Shown: positions 12,304 through 24,235 of the stretch, piece by piece
How positions within the stretch are numbered: the stretch's first letter is position 1
Layout of the letters: each line of letters opens with the position of its first letter
NCBI GenBank assembly: GCA_030015575.1
Contig: JASDDO010000016.1
Location: 176,636,815 to 176,700,814 of the forward strand
DNA length: 64,000 nt
DNA from: Agapanthus africanus
Taxonomy: Eukaryota; Streptophyta; Magnoliopsida; Asparagales; Amaryllidaceae
Direction of reading: 5' to 3'
The notes under the pieces: generated by a model
Seen by the model: only the letters and a program-made list of their open reading frames with translations
What the model was told of the DNA's origin: nothing
Database searches by the model: none
Position numbers and translations under genes: made by a program

Positions 12304-12862
12304 CTAAGGCCATGAACTGGCGTATCGAAGACCAATCATCTCGATCAGCCGCTCAAACTGAGTCTGGGGTAGGGCCTTCGTGAGTGGATCTGCAGTGTTG
12401 TTCCCCGTATTTACTCTCTTCACCTTGATCTCCCGGAGATCTACGATCTCCCTGATCGGGTGGTACCGCCTCAAAATGTGCCCGGACTTCTGATGGGACC
12501 TGGGTTCCTTCACTAAAGCTATAGCGTCGTTGTTGTCGCAATACAACGGTATTGGATCAACAATGGTAGGAACCACCTGAAGCTCCATGAGGAACTTCTT
12601 CATCCAGACAGCTTCCTTTGCGGCATCGCAAGCAGCTATGTACTCAGCTTCCATAGTTGAGTCTGTAACGGTCTCCTGCTTGGAACTCTTCCAGCAAACC
12701 GCCCCTCTATTGAGGGTAAAGACATAACCCGACATGGACTTGGAGTCATCCTTATCACTCTGGAAGCTGGAGTCAGCAAAGGCCTCGAGCTGGAGGTCTT
12801 TTCCGCCATACACCAAGAACATATCCTTAGTCCTTCTCAGGTACTTGAGAATGTTCTTTACC
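12304..12862 (-). pseudogene. Copia B RNase H (severed C-terminus of pol)
   Basis: Reads KNILKYLRRTKDMFLVYGG, then the RNase H core: AFADSSFQSDKDD (first Asp), SSKQETVTDSTMEAEYIA (Glu), LYCDNNDAIAL (Asp) and EPRSHQKSGHI, ending ADPLTKALPQTQFERL and a stop. It is open to its natural end, but gypsy G1 cuts it from RT: text ending HWIAV at 24236 continues here as KNILKYLRR. Codons at the extreme right edge of the open frame belong to the G1 LTR. Confidence 0.9.
12858..12862. repeat. Target site duplication of gypsy G1 (left copy)
   Basis: TTACC, repeated at 24231-24235 directly after the other LTR. Confidence 0.92.
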
Positions 12863-13326
12863 TGTAACACCTTAGAATGTGTTTTGTAGCTAATTATATT
12901 TTAAAGTATGGTTTTTAATAAAAAGTTTACCAAATTAAGTTTTAAATATTTTATCCTATTTAATGAGTATTTTATTAGAATTTTGTTAGGCACACACACA
13001 CACTTGTGCATGTTAGCTAGGGTGTTAATTTGGGGTTTAACCATCTCTTAATCTAGTTTTAGGTTTTGTTTAAGTGCTTTGGGTTGTTAGGTGTGTTATG
13101 GTTGTATTTATTCATGTTGGTTTTAAAATGAGAATGAATTTGGAAAATGATTTTTATTTAAAAGGGTTTTATTTTAATGGTTGAATGGTTGACTAAGGGG
13201 AGAGTGAGAGAGAGGGCATGGGGCATCATGGCATGAGCCATGCCCATTTAATGAAGAGAGAGAATGAGAAGGGGGCCTTGTTGTTTGTTCTCATTTCTCC
13301 CTCTCATTTCCTTACTCTCATTCTCT

Positions 13327-13446
13327 CACACTCACACACACACACACACTCACCTGCATTACCAGAAGCAGCAGCTCTAGCATCACCATCATCAGCAACA
13401 GCATCACCATCATCAGCAACAGCAGCAGGCAGCAACAGCAGCAGTA
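13327..13446. repeat. CA and CAG/CAT microsatellites in G1 LTR
   Basis: A run of CA dinucleotides (13327-13350), then imperfect CAN triplets with two copies of a CATCACCATCATCAGCAACA unit (13364-13446). The 3' LTR has the same block at about 20933-21048 with a changed CA count. Confidence 0.85.
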
Positions 13447-14049
13447 GGAACCCCAGCACTTGCAGAAGCTCTTCTCCACTTCTTCACCTGCTCTCTAGGG
13501 TCCTTTTGGGTATATTTCCTTAACCCAATTTCCTAGTTTGCTTAGCTTGTATGGTTTGGTGTCGGTTAGTGTTAACTAGCTAGTTTAGTGCTAGATTTTG
13601 GTGATTTGTGAGATGTTGTGGCAAAGTGATGATTGTGTTGGTTAACCTTACCTATTTAAGTGTTGTTAGGGTCACCTTAACTAAGTTTAACCCCAGATTA
13701 CACTAAAATACCATAAGGTTTCCAAATTGTGCAATTTGGTGTTTTTAAAGTGTTATATTGGATATCTGTGATCTGCTTTTGACCCGGACCCTACAGAACA
13801 AAATTGAGAAAACTGGGGCATGCTCACTAGGTCTAGATACCACCACCAAAACACGAGCCACCTTCTCCCTACCCAGGCCGCCAATTACATCAATCTGGCC
13901 GCAAATTGCGGCCAGGAAGGTGAGTTGGATGCTGGGGTTTTGTGTAGGGTAGTCTGCAGTGTATTGTAGTGTTTTGGCATGTCTAGTTTTGTAAGATTTG
14001 ACCTGTAGGAAAATCTGGGACAATAAATCGTTTTTCATGTCCGTTGTGT

Positions 14050-14212
14050 TTGCGCGATACGCGCGATACGTGAGAGGGTTCTGTGATCCAGCGTATCGCG
14101 GCGTGTCGCGATGGTTTTAGATGCGTACACACACGTTTCAGCGTATCGTGCACACGCGCGTTAAGTTCGCGACGCGAGTTTCTCGTTTTGGTTCGATATC
14201 GCGTTTTGCGAG
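14050..14212. other. CpG-dense segment in G1 LTR with CGATACG inverted repeats
   Basis: Repeated GCGCGATACG and GCGTATCGCG words. CGCGATACG (14062-14070) and CGTATCGCG (14092-14100) form 9-bp arms. CpG density is far above the AT-rich surroundings. The duplicate is at about 21655-21817. Function is unknown. Confidence 0.6.
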
Positions 14213-16630
14213 ATATGTTGCTTATATATGATTTCCGTGTCTTATTTGCAGGTTTGCAGGCAGGGACTACGGACACTAGTACAGGGGGGAACAGATGGTA
14301 GGATTCACCTAGCGTGGAGTGTAGGTGAGTAGATTTAACATCTACAGGGGAATCGCCCGCATGGCGTTATGCGTCTGGGCTAGGATTCAAATACCTGTCG
14401 CACATTCTACGTCATTGTAGAATTGCGCCTTTACTTTATTTCCTTGATGTAGTTATACTGTGACTAGCAGCCGTAGGACACTGCACATATTATTGACAGT
14501 TCATGTTGCACGAGCACGGATTGTATGCTACACACACACCGTCAATAATTGCCATGTCACACACTACCCATTATAGATACTATTGCTTACCACACATGAC
14601 ATCTAGCTTATCGGTATACCTATAGTGTATCATACCTTTAGTGATAGGTACACATACACCTTGCGATACAGCTACAGATATACCTTGCACATATTTTAGT
14701 TATACCGGGGGGTATCCTACATATTTTACTTATACCCAGGGGGGTATACGACATCAGTTCTTATAGGTAGATACATATACATTGCTACACCTGTATGTTA
14801 CACACATATTCAGTTGCAGTTACATATTTACCTTTACTGGTGTTACTTAGCTGTACCTTATTTGGTTTCGCATATATCTGGTTTCAGCTACATATTCTCA
14901 TTTATATGCTCGCATTTCAGATATATCGCATATATTTATTCCTGGATTTGCGCATTGTTATTGGGATTTTAGATGATGTTTTCTGGATTTGGGAACCGCG
15001 GGAGTTCATGAAATTATGCATACATTGAAAAACCCGGTTTCCTTGATATGATATTTGCGTATCCACCATGAGCTTTATCGGTGCTGATATGTATATACCC
15101 CTACGAGGAGGCGTCGAGGCCGTAGAGGGTACATGGTGGGGCCCGGTATGGTTCCCCTCGGCAAGAAGATCGATGGATTTTGCCGATTGAGCCTGGAGGC
15201 GGGCTAGTACCTACCGGTGACAGTACTGATGACTCGGCGGGGGTCATGGAGACACCGTTGGGAGTCATGCACGTATGCATACGTCGAAAGGCGAGGGTCA
15301 GAGCTAGGCACTCGTGCTTTCGGGACAGCGTATGATACGTACCTATCAGGATTTCTGTGTCGATGCTTGGCACATTGTTTTCATGATATTTCTTGTAATA
15401 CCTTTGTATATATAACAGGGGATTAGCCGTTGTTATATATACCCTTACACCAATATTAGTGGAATGGGACGCTAATATATGTGTATTGCCCCCATCATAT
15501 TTATTTCTGCAAATATATATATACCTTTAGGATGTTAGAAACTTGCTTGAGGTTCGACTTGGGATATAGGTGATTCATTAACATTGGATATTGGATATGA
15601 AAGAGATTGTTGATGTGTACATTCGAGATATAGGAGAGTTATTCGATATTGTACATAGAGGTGATGTGAGACTTATATATTGTGAGAGCCCAATTTGGGG
15701 GCTTATTTGAGGATTTGGGATTTGTGTGTCTTGATGGATTGTGATCCTACCACGATGTCAGCTTTCCGTGGAAATGACATATTCCACCCTATACCTCACA
15801 CTTATCTACTTTATGCACAGATTCACATATTGGTAGTACCTGTTAGTGTACCCTTATGATAGTTGCATATTGACATTTCCACATCCCTATTGCATGGTTA
15901 TTGCATATTATTGTCATATTACTATTACTTCACATATTGATTGTACCTGCTAGTGTACTTTCCTTTATTCAGCATTTGCATGACATGTTATTACTGTAAT
16001 CGCATATCTTAGATTCATGCTGTACGTACATTCCAGCGATTACCTGCATATGTTATCTACTATTCATGAGTTGGCAACTCACCCCCGTTGTGCCACAGGT
16101 GTTTCAGGTTGTTCCCCAGAGTAGTCGAGGCAGGCTATTCAGCTTTTCAGCTATTATCTTTTGCTACAGATACCGCATCAGCTCATAGTACCATTTTGCT
16201 TAGGTGGGTTAGATGATTATCTGTATTTCATTTTGTACACTCGTTGTATTTTGTACTCTCCATCTACTATTGTATTGTTGACTTAGAGATTTGGTGAGGA
16301 CGTTACTGTATATTATTTATGGATCTGTTGTCTTTTATATACAGCTTTCTCTCTATTGTCCTTATTTCTTCGCTATAGCTGCATATTTTTGTGTTGTATT
16401 CATCTTGGGTTAGTTTTTACAAAAAGGGGTGTTGCCAAAATTTTAAAGAAATAAAGTAGGACTTTTAAAGAATTTGGGTTGCGATTTCAAATGTTTCAAA
16501 AACTTATATTATCTTTTCCGTATTTTCTTGGTTTAGATTTCTGGGTTTTGGCTTTCTTTTACTGCGTTACGTCTTTAGGCGTTGCGTAGTATTAGGGCCG
16601 TCACGGGTCAATTTTGGGTCGTGACAAAGT

Positions 16631-16642
16631 TGGTATCAGAGC
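16631..16642 (+). other. Primer binding site of gypsy G1
   Basis: TGGTATCAGAGC, complementary to the 3' end of initiator tRNA-Met, four bases after the LTR end. Confidence 0.9.
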
Positions 16643-16875
16643 GCCAGGTTTTACCTTTCGGAGTGTAGGATGACCTTAGTATGATGGAGTAGGTAGCTTA
16701 AGAAGAGTAACGTAGTGTGTGTATGTCTGCAGCATACCCACGATGCGGTACCTTGCATTAAGTGACCTAAGTACAATTTGCTTGACATTCCTTCCTTGAT
16801 GATTCATATCCTTGAGATTCGATTTCCTTATTCTTATCGAATCTCATCTTATATCTATTTATAGCCTTGCCGCCG

Positions 16876-17616
16876 ATGACTATGGGGACTCAGAGTGATG
16901 CAGCGAGGGCCGATGTCAGAGTTGGCTCGGGTGAGACGAGTACTGACCAGGATAGCACTCTAGTTGCGCAGGTGCAGACGGATCAGCCTACGACATATAC
17001 TATTGATAGACTTTTGGTAGAGATGCAGGACTTCCGCCAAACTATGAGCTCATTGGTTGATGTCGTTCGGGAGCTACGACAGGAGGTTGTTACCCCTGTT
17101 ACTCAGTTGTCACTTGCGATCAGCATGCAGCAGTCCGTCACCTATATGGCACCAGTGGTTGCAGCTCCAGTTGATGAGGCGCATATTCCAGAGGCTCAGA
17201 GAGTTCCAGGACAGTGGAGGACTCGTACCAGTGTACCAGCCCAGAGGCAGAGGTTTGGTCATCGAGACAGATTTCGTGGCCGTCGCGGGAGTAGCAGAGG
17301 CTTAGGACGAGGACAGTCATTCAGCTCTCATCCCCAAGATGGTCAGCAGTCAGCGCGTGGATGTTTTCGATGCGGAAGCCTTCAGCATTTCGTCAGGGAG
17401 TGTTCCTCAGCACGACGTCAGGATCGTACTCAGAGAGGCCGTGGACGTGGAAGATTTGCTCAGAGGGTTCAGTCTACTAGAGGAGTTCATCCGGCTGCGA
17501 GTAGAGGGCAGACACAGGAGTTTGCTTCTACTCATCCGGACGCGCAGACGTCCAATGTGGAGTTCTCAGGTATCCTTAATTCGTTTGTTTTTCATGCTTG
17601 TACCGTGGTTGGGTAG
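16876..17616 (+). CDS. Gypsy G1 gag remnant with zinc knuckle (capsid core missing)
   Basis: Open frame of about 246 residues from ATG at 16876. The N-terminal part is acidic and ends in a likely helical segment (LLVEMQDFRQTMSSLVDVVRELRQEV). The middle is proline/arginine/glycine-rich (RDRFRGRRGSSRGLGRG). A CCHC zinc knuckle, CFRCGSLQHFVREC, lies near residues 170-183 and is followed by another basic RG-rich tail. The knuckle shows it is a nucleocapsid-type gag protein. Gypsy gags of this type are usually longer and have a conserved capsid domain between the N-terminus and the knuckle, which I cannot find, so this is probably a deletion derivative. It stops before the protease, with pol following in broken frames. 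Confidence 0.7.
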   Translation: MTMGTQSDAARADVRVGSGETSTDQDSTLVAQVQTDQPTTYTIDRLLVEMQDFRQTMSSLVDVVRELRQEVVTPVTQLSLAISMQQSVTYMAPVVAAPVDEAHIPEAQRVPGQWRTRTSVPAQRQRFGHRDRFRGRRGSSRGLGRGQSFSSHPQDGQQSARGCFRCGSLQHFVRECSSARRQDRTQRGRGRGRFAQRVQSTRGVHPAASRGQTQEFASTHPDAQTSNVEFSGILNSFVFHACTVVG

Positions 17617-20447
17617 ATTAGTCGTAGTTGTGCTAACTTCTGTCAGCGATTCTTTTGTTGCGCGACACGTATTCAGTTGTGTGCCAATCGGATAGGAGAT
17701 AGAGATTCGTCCGTCGTTTTGATCCTTCTATAGATGTTGGATTTGACGTTCTCCTGGGCACGGACTGTTTAGTTATGTGTTAAGGCGTCTGTGGACTACC
17801 ATGAGGAAACAAGTTAGGTTTTGTTTTCCCCGGCAAGTCAGTTCTTGTTGTGCAGGTGGATAGTTGTGCCGCCTCTCACAGCTTGAATTCAGCCTTTTCG
17901 CTAGTCGGCTACTGAGAAGATGTCGTGGATTCTTGGCGTTCATTCGTGATACCGGAGCCACAGTGGGATTGTTGGACCGGGTTTCTTTCGTGCAAGAGTT
18001 TTTCCGACGTTGTTCCGGATGAGCCGGTGAAGCTTGGGAGCGAAAGGATCAGCTGCAGAGTTGTGGTTTGGGGAGTTTTGTGCGTCTGAGTGTTTCACTT
18101 TTGGAAGCTCCTACTTCTGTTCGTCGAGGAGAATGACGGCAGTTTAGGGTTGCGTATCGACGGATCGTCAATTGAACCGGCTTATGGTGCGGATAGGTAT
18201 CCTTCATCTCGCCGTGACGATTTCTTCGATCAGCTCCAGAGTGCGAGACTTTTTCCAAGTTTGTTTGGGATCAGGTCATCATTATTGCGGATTCGGGGTG
18301 ATGGCATTCCGAAGACTGCCTTATGCGTGCTACGGGCTTTGTGTGTATCAGTGAGTCGTTGGATTCCCTGATGCCCTAGCAGCATTCGTAGATATGATGA
18401 ACCAGATTTCTGCAGGCCGTTCCTCGACCAGTTTTGTTGTGTTAGCTACGACATTCTGGTCTATCTAATTTGTCTTGAGGGACAGGAGTAACACTTGGGG
18501 ATTTGTTATGCAGATACTGGGAGAGCACCAGCAGTTGCTAAATTCTCAGAGTGTTTCTTCAGGCTTGTTTGTGTTGACTCCCAGGTCTTGTAGTCACGGG
18601 AGACGGTTTTGTATGGTTCCGAGGAAGATCGTGGCCGTACAGCTTAGGCCCAGACTTGTGTGCTGGACGGAGATCCGCATATTGTTGGGCTTAGCAGGTT
18701 TTACCGCCGTTTCATGCAAGATTGCTAGAGTAGTGCTGTACCGTCGACTGAATTGACCGGAAAGGAGGTTTCTTTTCTGTGAACTGAGGCATGCGTACGG
18801 AGTTTTCGGCAGTTGGAGATTCGGTTAACAACTGCATCAGTTCTTTCTTTGCTTTTGGTTCCGGCGACCTTGTTGTTTAACTGTAATGTTTCTTGAGTGG
18901 GGCTCGAGTGTGTACTGAGGTGACACTATAGAGTTATCACTTTTGCTTCCCTACATTTGGAGGAAGTACGAGAAGGATATTCCACTCATGATCTGGAGAT
19001 GGCCGCGGTGGTTTTGCGTTGGAGATATGGGGACACTACTTGTTTCAGAGTCATGTCAGATTTTCACGGACCACCAGAGCTTAATATACATCTTCCTGCA
19101 GCGGATTTGGATTGTTGTGATAGTCTTCTGCATATTTACAGTTTTTGTGTGATCGTTGAGTATAGCTTAAGTTCGTCTCTACGGAGGGGACAGCTTGCTC
19201 ATGTCCGCGCCCGACCACTTCCCTTAAATCGTTTTCGCGAGACACTGCCCGCCGATGCTCGTTCGTCAGAGATACTTGAGCATACTCGGCTGGGTAATGA
19301 TTCGGAGTCCTTGATTTATGACACGGTGTGCTAAGTTAGGGACGCGTCTGCGTACCTGATATTATCAGGTAGAGACGTGCAATCCTAGAGTAAGCACATC
19401 AGTCAACTCTCTGTATTCATTCAAGTTCCACCAGCTTTGGCGTGACTTGTGAGATAGTTACGAGTGGACAAGGATGTAAAGAGAAGTTTCAGGTTTCGTT
19501 TCAAGGTGTCAGTCTTGTTGTGTGCTTGAGTCGAGCATCTGAGGCCGGCTGGAGAGTTGCAACCTTTTACCGTTCCGAGGTAGGAATGGGAGCAGGTCGC
19601 CACGAATTTCGTTATGGTTTCTACCCAATTTTAGTCAGGGTGTGACTCCATTCGTATTCTTGTCGTCCGATTTTACTCAATGTGCTCAGTTGTTCTTTGT
19701 TAAGTTGTGTGTTTGTTTTGATTGTTGTCAGCGATTGGGGATCGTCACTCGCCATCGTTCGGGTTCTCCTTCGATAGCCGTTATCAGGAGACACTCCAAT
19801 TGGCCACCTTTAGGTTTAGGGGTTAGGTCATGTCGATCGCCAGCCTGTTGTCTTTCTGACTCTACGTAAGTAGGATTTTGGACCCCAGCTAGTCTAGAGA
19901 CTCCGGAGATAGTCCAGTTGTGTTAGGTCAGGATGGGAATTGTTCATTGCGAACCGAGGTCTTATGCCGACTGTGTTGGTCATAGACTCGAGCTCGCAGG
20001 GACAGATCATGTATTCCTATGGACTTTCCGATGAATGACGTGTTGTATTTTGGGAAGTTTGTCCCAGGATTTAGGTCTTTCTGAGATCCTATAAGCGAGT
20101 TAGTTTCGTTGCCTTTAAGTTGGCACTTCCGCCCAGATTATTGGATTTTCACCCCGTATTCCTTGTGATGATGCTTTACAATTACCTTCTTGACCTTTCT
20201 CACATGATTTAGCACCAGACCATTTAGCTTTGACACGATCTTTCGTTCACCAGCAGCCAATTGTGTTAATGGCTCAGCAGGTGGAGGAACATCGGTCAAG
20301 GGTCTTGCTATCTGTGGAGGGTTTTCCTTAGACGTAGCCGTATAGCGAGATAGTCACTTGGGAGGCTGCGAGCGAGATTGACGATTTTAATCTTCTCTTT
20401 GAAGGTACGCGTAGCAGTATAATTTTTAAATTCGGGGACGAATTTCT
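17617..20447 (+). pseudogene. Gypsy G1 decayed pol (PR, RT, RNase H, integrase, chromodomain-like)
   Basis: No frame stays open, but family text is readable in pieces. Protease: FDVLLGTDCL near 17740. RT: EENDGSLGLRIDG, RYPSSRRDDFFDQLQSAR and DGIPKTAL (18120-18330), matching the gypsy KDGS..RYPLPRIDDLFDQL..DIPKT region; the polymerase YxDD box is not recognisable. RNase H: EVREGYSTHDLEMAAVV then TDHQSL in another frame (18957-19100). Integrase: RPAGELQPF near 19540, SYADCVGHRLELAG near 19965, and KLALPPRLLDFHPVFLV near 20110-20165. A tail reading EIVTWEAASEIDDFN (about 20345-20390) resembles the chromodomain end. The degree of decay contrasts with the nearly identical LTRs. Confidence 0.8.
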
Positions 20448-20450
20448 TTT

Positions 20451-20467
20451 AAGGGGGGGGGGGAGAT
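20451..20467 (+). other. Polypurine tract of gypsy G1
   Basis: AAGGGGGGGGGGGAGAT immediately before the 3' LTR. Confidence 0.88.
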
Positions 20468-23400
20468 TGTAACACCTTAGAATGTGTTTTGTAGCTAATT
20501 ATATTTTAAGGTATGGTTTTTAATAAAAAGTTTACCAAATTAAGTTTTAAATATTTTATCCTATTTAATGAGTATTTTATTAGAATTTTGTTAGGCACAC
20601 ACACACTTGTGCATGTTAGCTAGGGTGTTAATTTGGGGTTTAACCATCTCTTAATCTAGTTTTAGGCTTTGTTTAAGTGCTTTGGGTTGTTAGGTGTGTT
20701 ATGGTTGTATTTATTCATGTTGGTTTTAAAATGAGAATGAATTTGGAAAATGATTTTTATTTAAAAGGGTTTTATTTTAATGGTTGAATGGTTGACTAAG
20801 GGGAGAGTGAGAGAGAGGGCATGGGGCATCATGGCATGAGCCATGCCCATTTAATGAAGAGAGAGAATGAGAAGGGGGCCTTGTTGGTTGTTCTCATTTC
20901 TCCCTCTCATTTCCTTGCTCTCATTCTCTCACACTCACACACACACACACACACTCACCTGCATTACCAGAAGCAGCAGCTCCAGCATCACCATCATCAG
21001 CAACAGCATCACCATCATCAGCAACAGCAGCAGGCAGCAACAGCAGCAGTAGGAACCCCAGCACTTGCAGAAGCTCTTCTCCACTTCTTCACCTGCTCTC
21101 TAGGGTCCTTTTGGGTATATTTCCTTAACCCAATTTCCTAGTTTGCTTAGCTTTTATGGTTTGGTGTCGGTTAGTGTTAACTAGCTAGTTTAGTGCTAGA
21201 TTTTGGTGATTTGTGAGATATTGTGGCAAAGTGATGATTGTGTTGGTTAACCCAAGCTATTTAAGTGTTGTTAGGGTCACCTTAACTAAGTTTAACCCCA
21301 GATTACACTAAAATACCATAAGGTTTCCAAATTGTGCAATTTGGTGTTTTTAAAGTGTTATATTGGATATCTGTGATCTGCTTTTGACCCGGACCCTACA
21401 GAACAAAATTGAGAAAACTGGGGCATGCTCACTAGGTCTAGATACCACCACCAAAACACGAGCCACCTTCTCCCTACCCAGGCCGCCAATTACATCAATC
21501 TGGCCGCAAATTGCGGCCAGGAAGGTGAGTTGGATGCTGGGGTTTTGTGTAGGGTAGTCTGCAGTGTATTGTAGTGTTTTGGCATGTCTAGTTTTGTAAG
21601 ATTTGACCTGTAGGAAAATCTGGGACAATAAATCGTTTTTCATGTCCGTTGTGTTTGCGCGATACGCGCGATACGTGAGAGGGTTCTGTGATCCAGCGTA
21701 TCGCGGCGTGTCGCGATGGTTTTAGACGCGTACACACACGTTTCAGCGTATCGTGCACACGCGCGTTTAGTTCGCGACGCGAGTTTCTCGTTTTGGTTCG
21801 ATATCCCGTTTTGCGAGATATGTTGCTTATATATGATTTCCGTGTCTTATTTGCAGGTTTGCAGGCAGGGACTACGGACACTAGTACAGGGGGGAACAGA
21901 TGGTAGGATTCACCTAGCGTGGAGTGTAGGTGAGTAGATTTAACATCTACAGGGGAATCGCCCGCATGGCGTTATGCGTCTGGGTTAGGATTCAAATACC
22001 AGTCGCACATTCTACGTCATTGTAGAATTGCGCCTTTACTTTATTTTCTTGATGTAGTTATACTGTGACTAGCAGCCGTAGGACACTGCACATATTATTG
22101 ACAGTTCATGTTGCACGAGCACGGATTGTATGCTACACACACACCGTCAATAATTGCCATGTCACACACTACCCATTATAGATACTATTGCTTACCACAC
22201 ATGACATCTAGCTTATCGGTATACCTATAGTGAATCATACCTTTAGTGATAGGTACACATACACCTTGCGATACAGCTACAGATATACCTTGCACATATT
22301 TTAGTTATACCGGGGGGGTATCCTACATATTTTACTTATACCCAGGGGGGTATAGGACATCAGTTCTTATAGGTAGATACATATACATTGCTACACCTGT
22401 ATGTTACACACATATTCAGTTGCAGTTACATATTTACCTTTACTGGTGTTACTTAGCTGTACCTTATTTGGTTTCGCATACATCTGGTTTCAGCTACATA
22501 TTCTCATTTATATGCTCGCATTTCAGATATATCGCATATATTTATTCCTGGATTTGCGCATTGTTATTGGGATTTTAGATGATGTTTTCTGGATTTGGGA
22601 ACCGCGGGAGTTCATGAAATTATGTATACATTGAAAAACCCGGTTTCCTTGATATGATTTTGCGCATCCACCATGAGATTTATCGGTGCTGATATGTATA
22701 TACCCCTACGAGGAGGCGTCGAGGCCGTAGAGGGTACATGGTGGGGCCCGGTATGGTTCCCCTCGGCAAGAAGATCGATGGATTTTGCCGATTGAGCCTG
22801 GAGGCGGGCTAGTACCTACCGGTGACAGTACTGATGACTCGGCGGGGGTCATGGAGACAACGTTGGGAGTCATGCACGTATGCATACGTCGAAAGGCGAG
22901 GGTCAGAGCTAGGCACTCGTGCTTTCGGGACAGCGTATGATACGTACCTATCAGGATTTCTGTGTCGATGCTTGGCACATTGTTTTCATGATATTTCTTG
23001 TAATACCTTTGTATATATAACAGGGGATTAGCCGTTGTTATATATACCCTTACACCAATATTAGTGGAATGGGACGCTAATATATGTGTATTGCCCCCAT
23101 CATATTTATTTCTGCAAATATATATATACCTTTAGGATGTTAGAAACTTGCTTGAGATTCGACTTAGGATATAGGTGATTCATTGACATTGGATATTGGA
23201 TATGAAAGAGATTGTTGATGTGTACATTCGAGATATAGGAGAGTTATTCGATATTGTACATAGAGGTGATGTGAGACTTATATATTGTGAGAGCCCAATT
23301 TGGGGGCTGATTTGAGGATTTGGGATTTGAGTGTCTTGATGGATTGTGATCCTACCACGATGTCAGCTTTCCGTGGAAATGACATATTCCACCCTATACC

Positions 23401-24230
23401 TCACACTTATCTACTTTATGCACAGATTCACATATTGGTAGTACCTGTTAGTGTACCCTTATGATAGTTGCATATTGACATTTCCACATCCCTATTGCAT
23501 GGTTATTGCATATTATTGTCATATTACTATTACTTCACATATTGATTGTACCGCTAGTATACTTTCCTTTATTCAGCATTTGCATGACATGTTATTACTG
23601 TAATCGCATATCTTAGATTCATGTTGTACGTACATTCCTGCGATTACCTGCATATGTTATCTACTATTCACGAGTTGGCAACTCACCCCCGTTGTGCCAC
23701 AGGTGTTTCAGGTTGTTCCCCAGAGTAGTCGAGGCAGGCTATTCAGCTTTTCAGCTATTATCTTTTGCTACAGATACCGCATCAGCTCACAGTACCATTT
23801 TGCTTAGGTGGGTTAGATGATTATCTGTATTTCATTTTGTACACTCGTTGTATTTTGTACTCTCCATCTACTATTGTATTGTTGACTTAGAGACTTGGTG
23901 AGGACGTTACTGTATATTATTTGTGGATCTGTTGTCTTTTATATACAACTTTCTCTCTATTGTCCTTATTTCTTCGCTATAGCTGCATATTTTTGTGTTG
24001 TATTCATCTTGGGTTAGTTTTTACAAAAAGGGGTGTTGCCAAAATTTTAAAGAAATAATGTAGGACTTTTAAAGAATTTGGGTTGCGATTTCAAATATTT
24101 CAAAAACTTATATTATCTTTTCCGTATTTTCTTGGTTTAGATTTCTGGGTTTTGGCTTTCTTTTACTGCGTTACGTCTTTAGGCGTTGCGTAGTATTAGG
24201 GCCGTCACGGGCCAATTTTGGGTCGTGACA
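20468..24230 (+). repeat. 3' LTR of gypsy G1
   Basis: 3,763 bp copy of 12863-16626. The few differences are mostly single substitutions plus microsatellite and homopolymer length changes. Followed by the TTACC duplication. Confidence 0.93.
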
Positions 24231-24235
24231 TTACC

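Larger units (their letters stand above)
12863..16626 (+). repeat. 5' LTR of gypsy G1
   Basis: Starts TGTAACACCTTAG and ends GGGTCGTGACA, TG..CA bounded, followed by AAG and the PBS. Contains CA and CAN microsatellites (13327-13446) and a CpG-dense patch (14050-14212). No protein gene is supported inside: the same small ORFs recur in the 3' copy only because the LTRs are duplicates. Confidence 0.93.
12863..24230 (+). mobile_element. Complete Ty3/gypsy retrotransposon G1 (chromovirus-like, long LTRs)
   Basis: 11.4 kb: 5' LTR 12863-16626, PBS, gag ORF, decayed pol, G-rich PPT, 3' LTR 20468-24230, TTACC duplications. Pol remnants appear in the order PR, RT, RNase H, integrase, then a TWE-type chromodomain-like tail, which is the gypsy order. 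Lengths of the LTRs are 3,764 and 3,763 bp. I counted about 40-45 differences by eye (about 98.9% identity). Very long LTRs fit the Tekay/Del clade, but clade assignment is tentative because RT is so degraded. Confidence 0.93.

Noticed and set aside
12304..12541. Second overlapping minus-strand ORF (12353-12541)
   Set aside because: Out-of-frame shadow of the RNase H coding sequence.
13218..13523. 101-residue ORF (and 20821-21141 copy) with His/Thr, Ser/Ala repeats
   Set aside because: It is a translation of the CA and CAN microsatellites inside the G1 LTR; the two LTR copies are shifted in frame by repeat-length change, so there is no conserved protein.
14795..15028. Hydrophobic 77-residue ORF in G1 LTR (copy 22401-22634)
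   Set aside because: Aromatic/hydrophobic content comes from AT-rich TTAT/CATAT DNA; present in both LTRs by duplication only, and no start context or homology.
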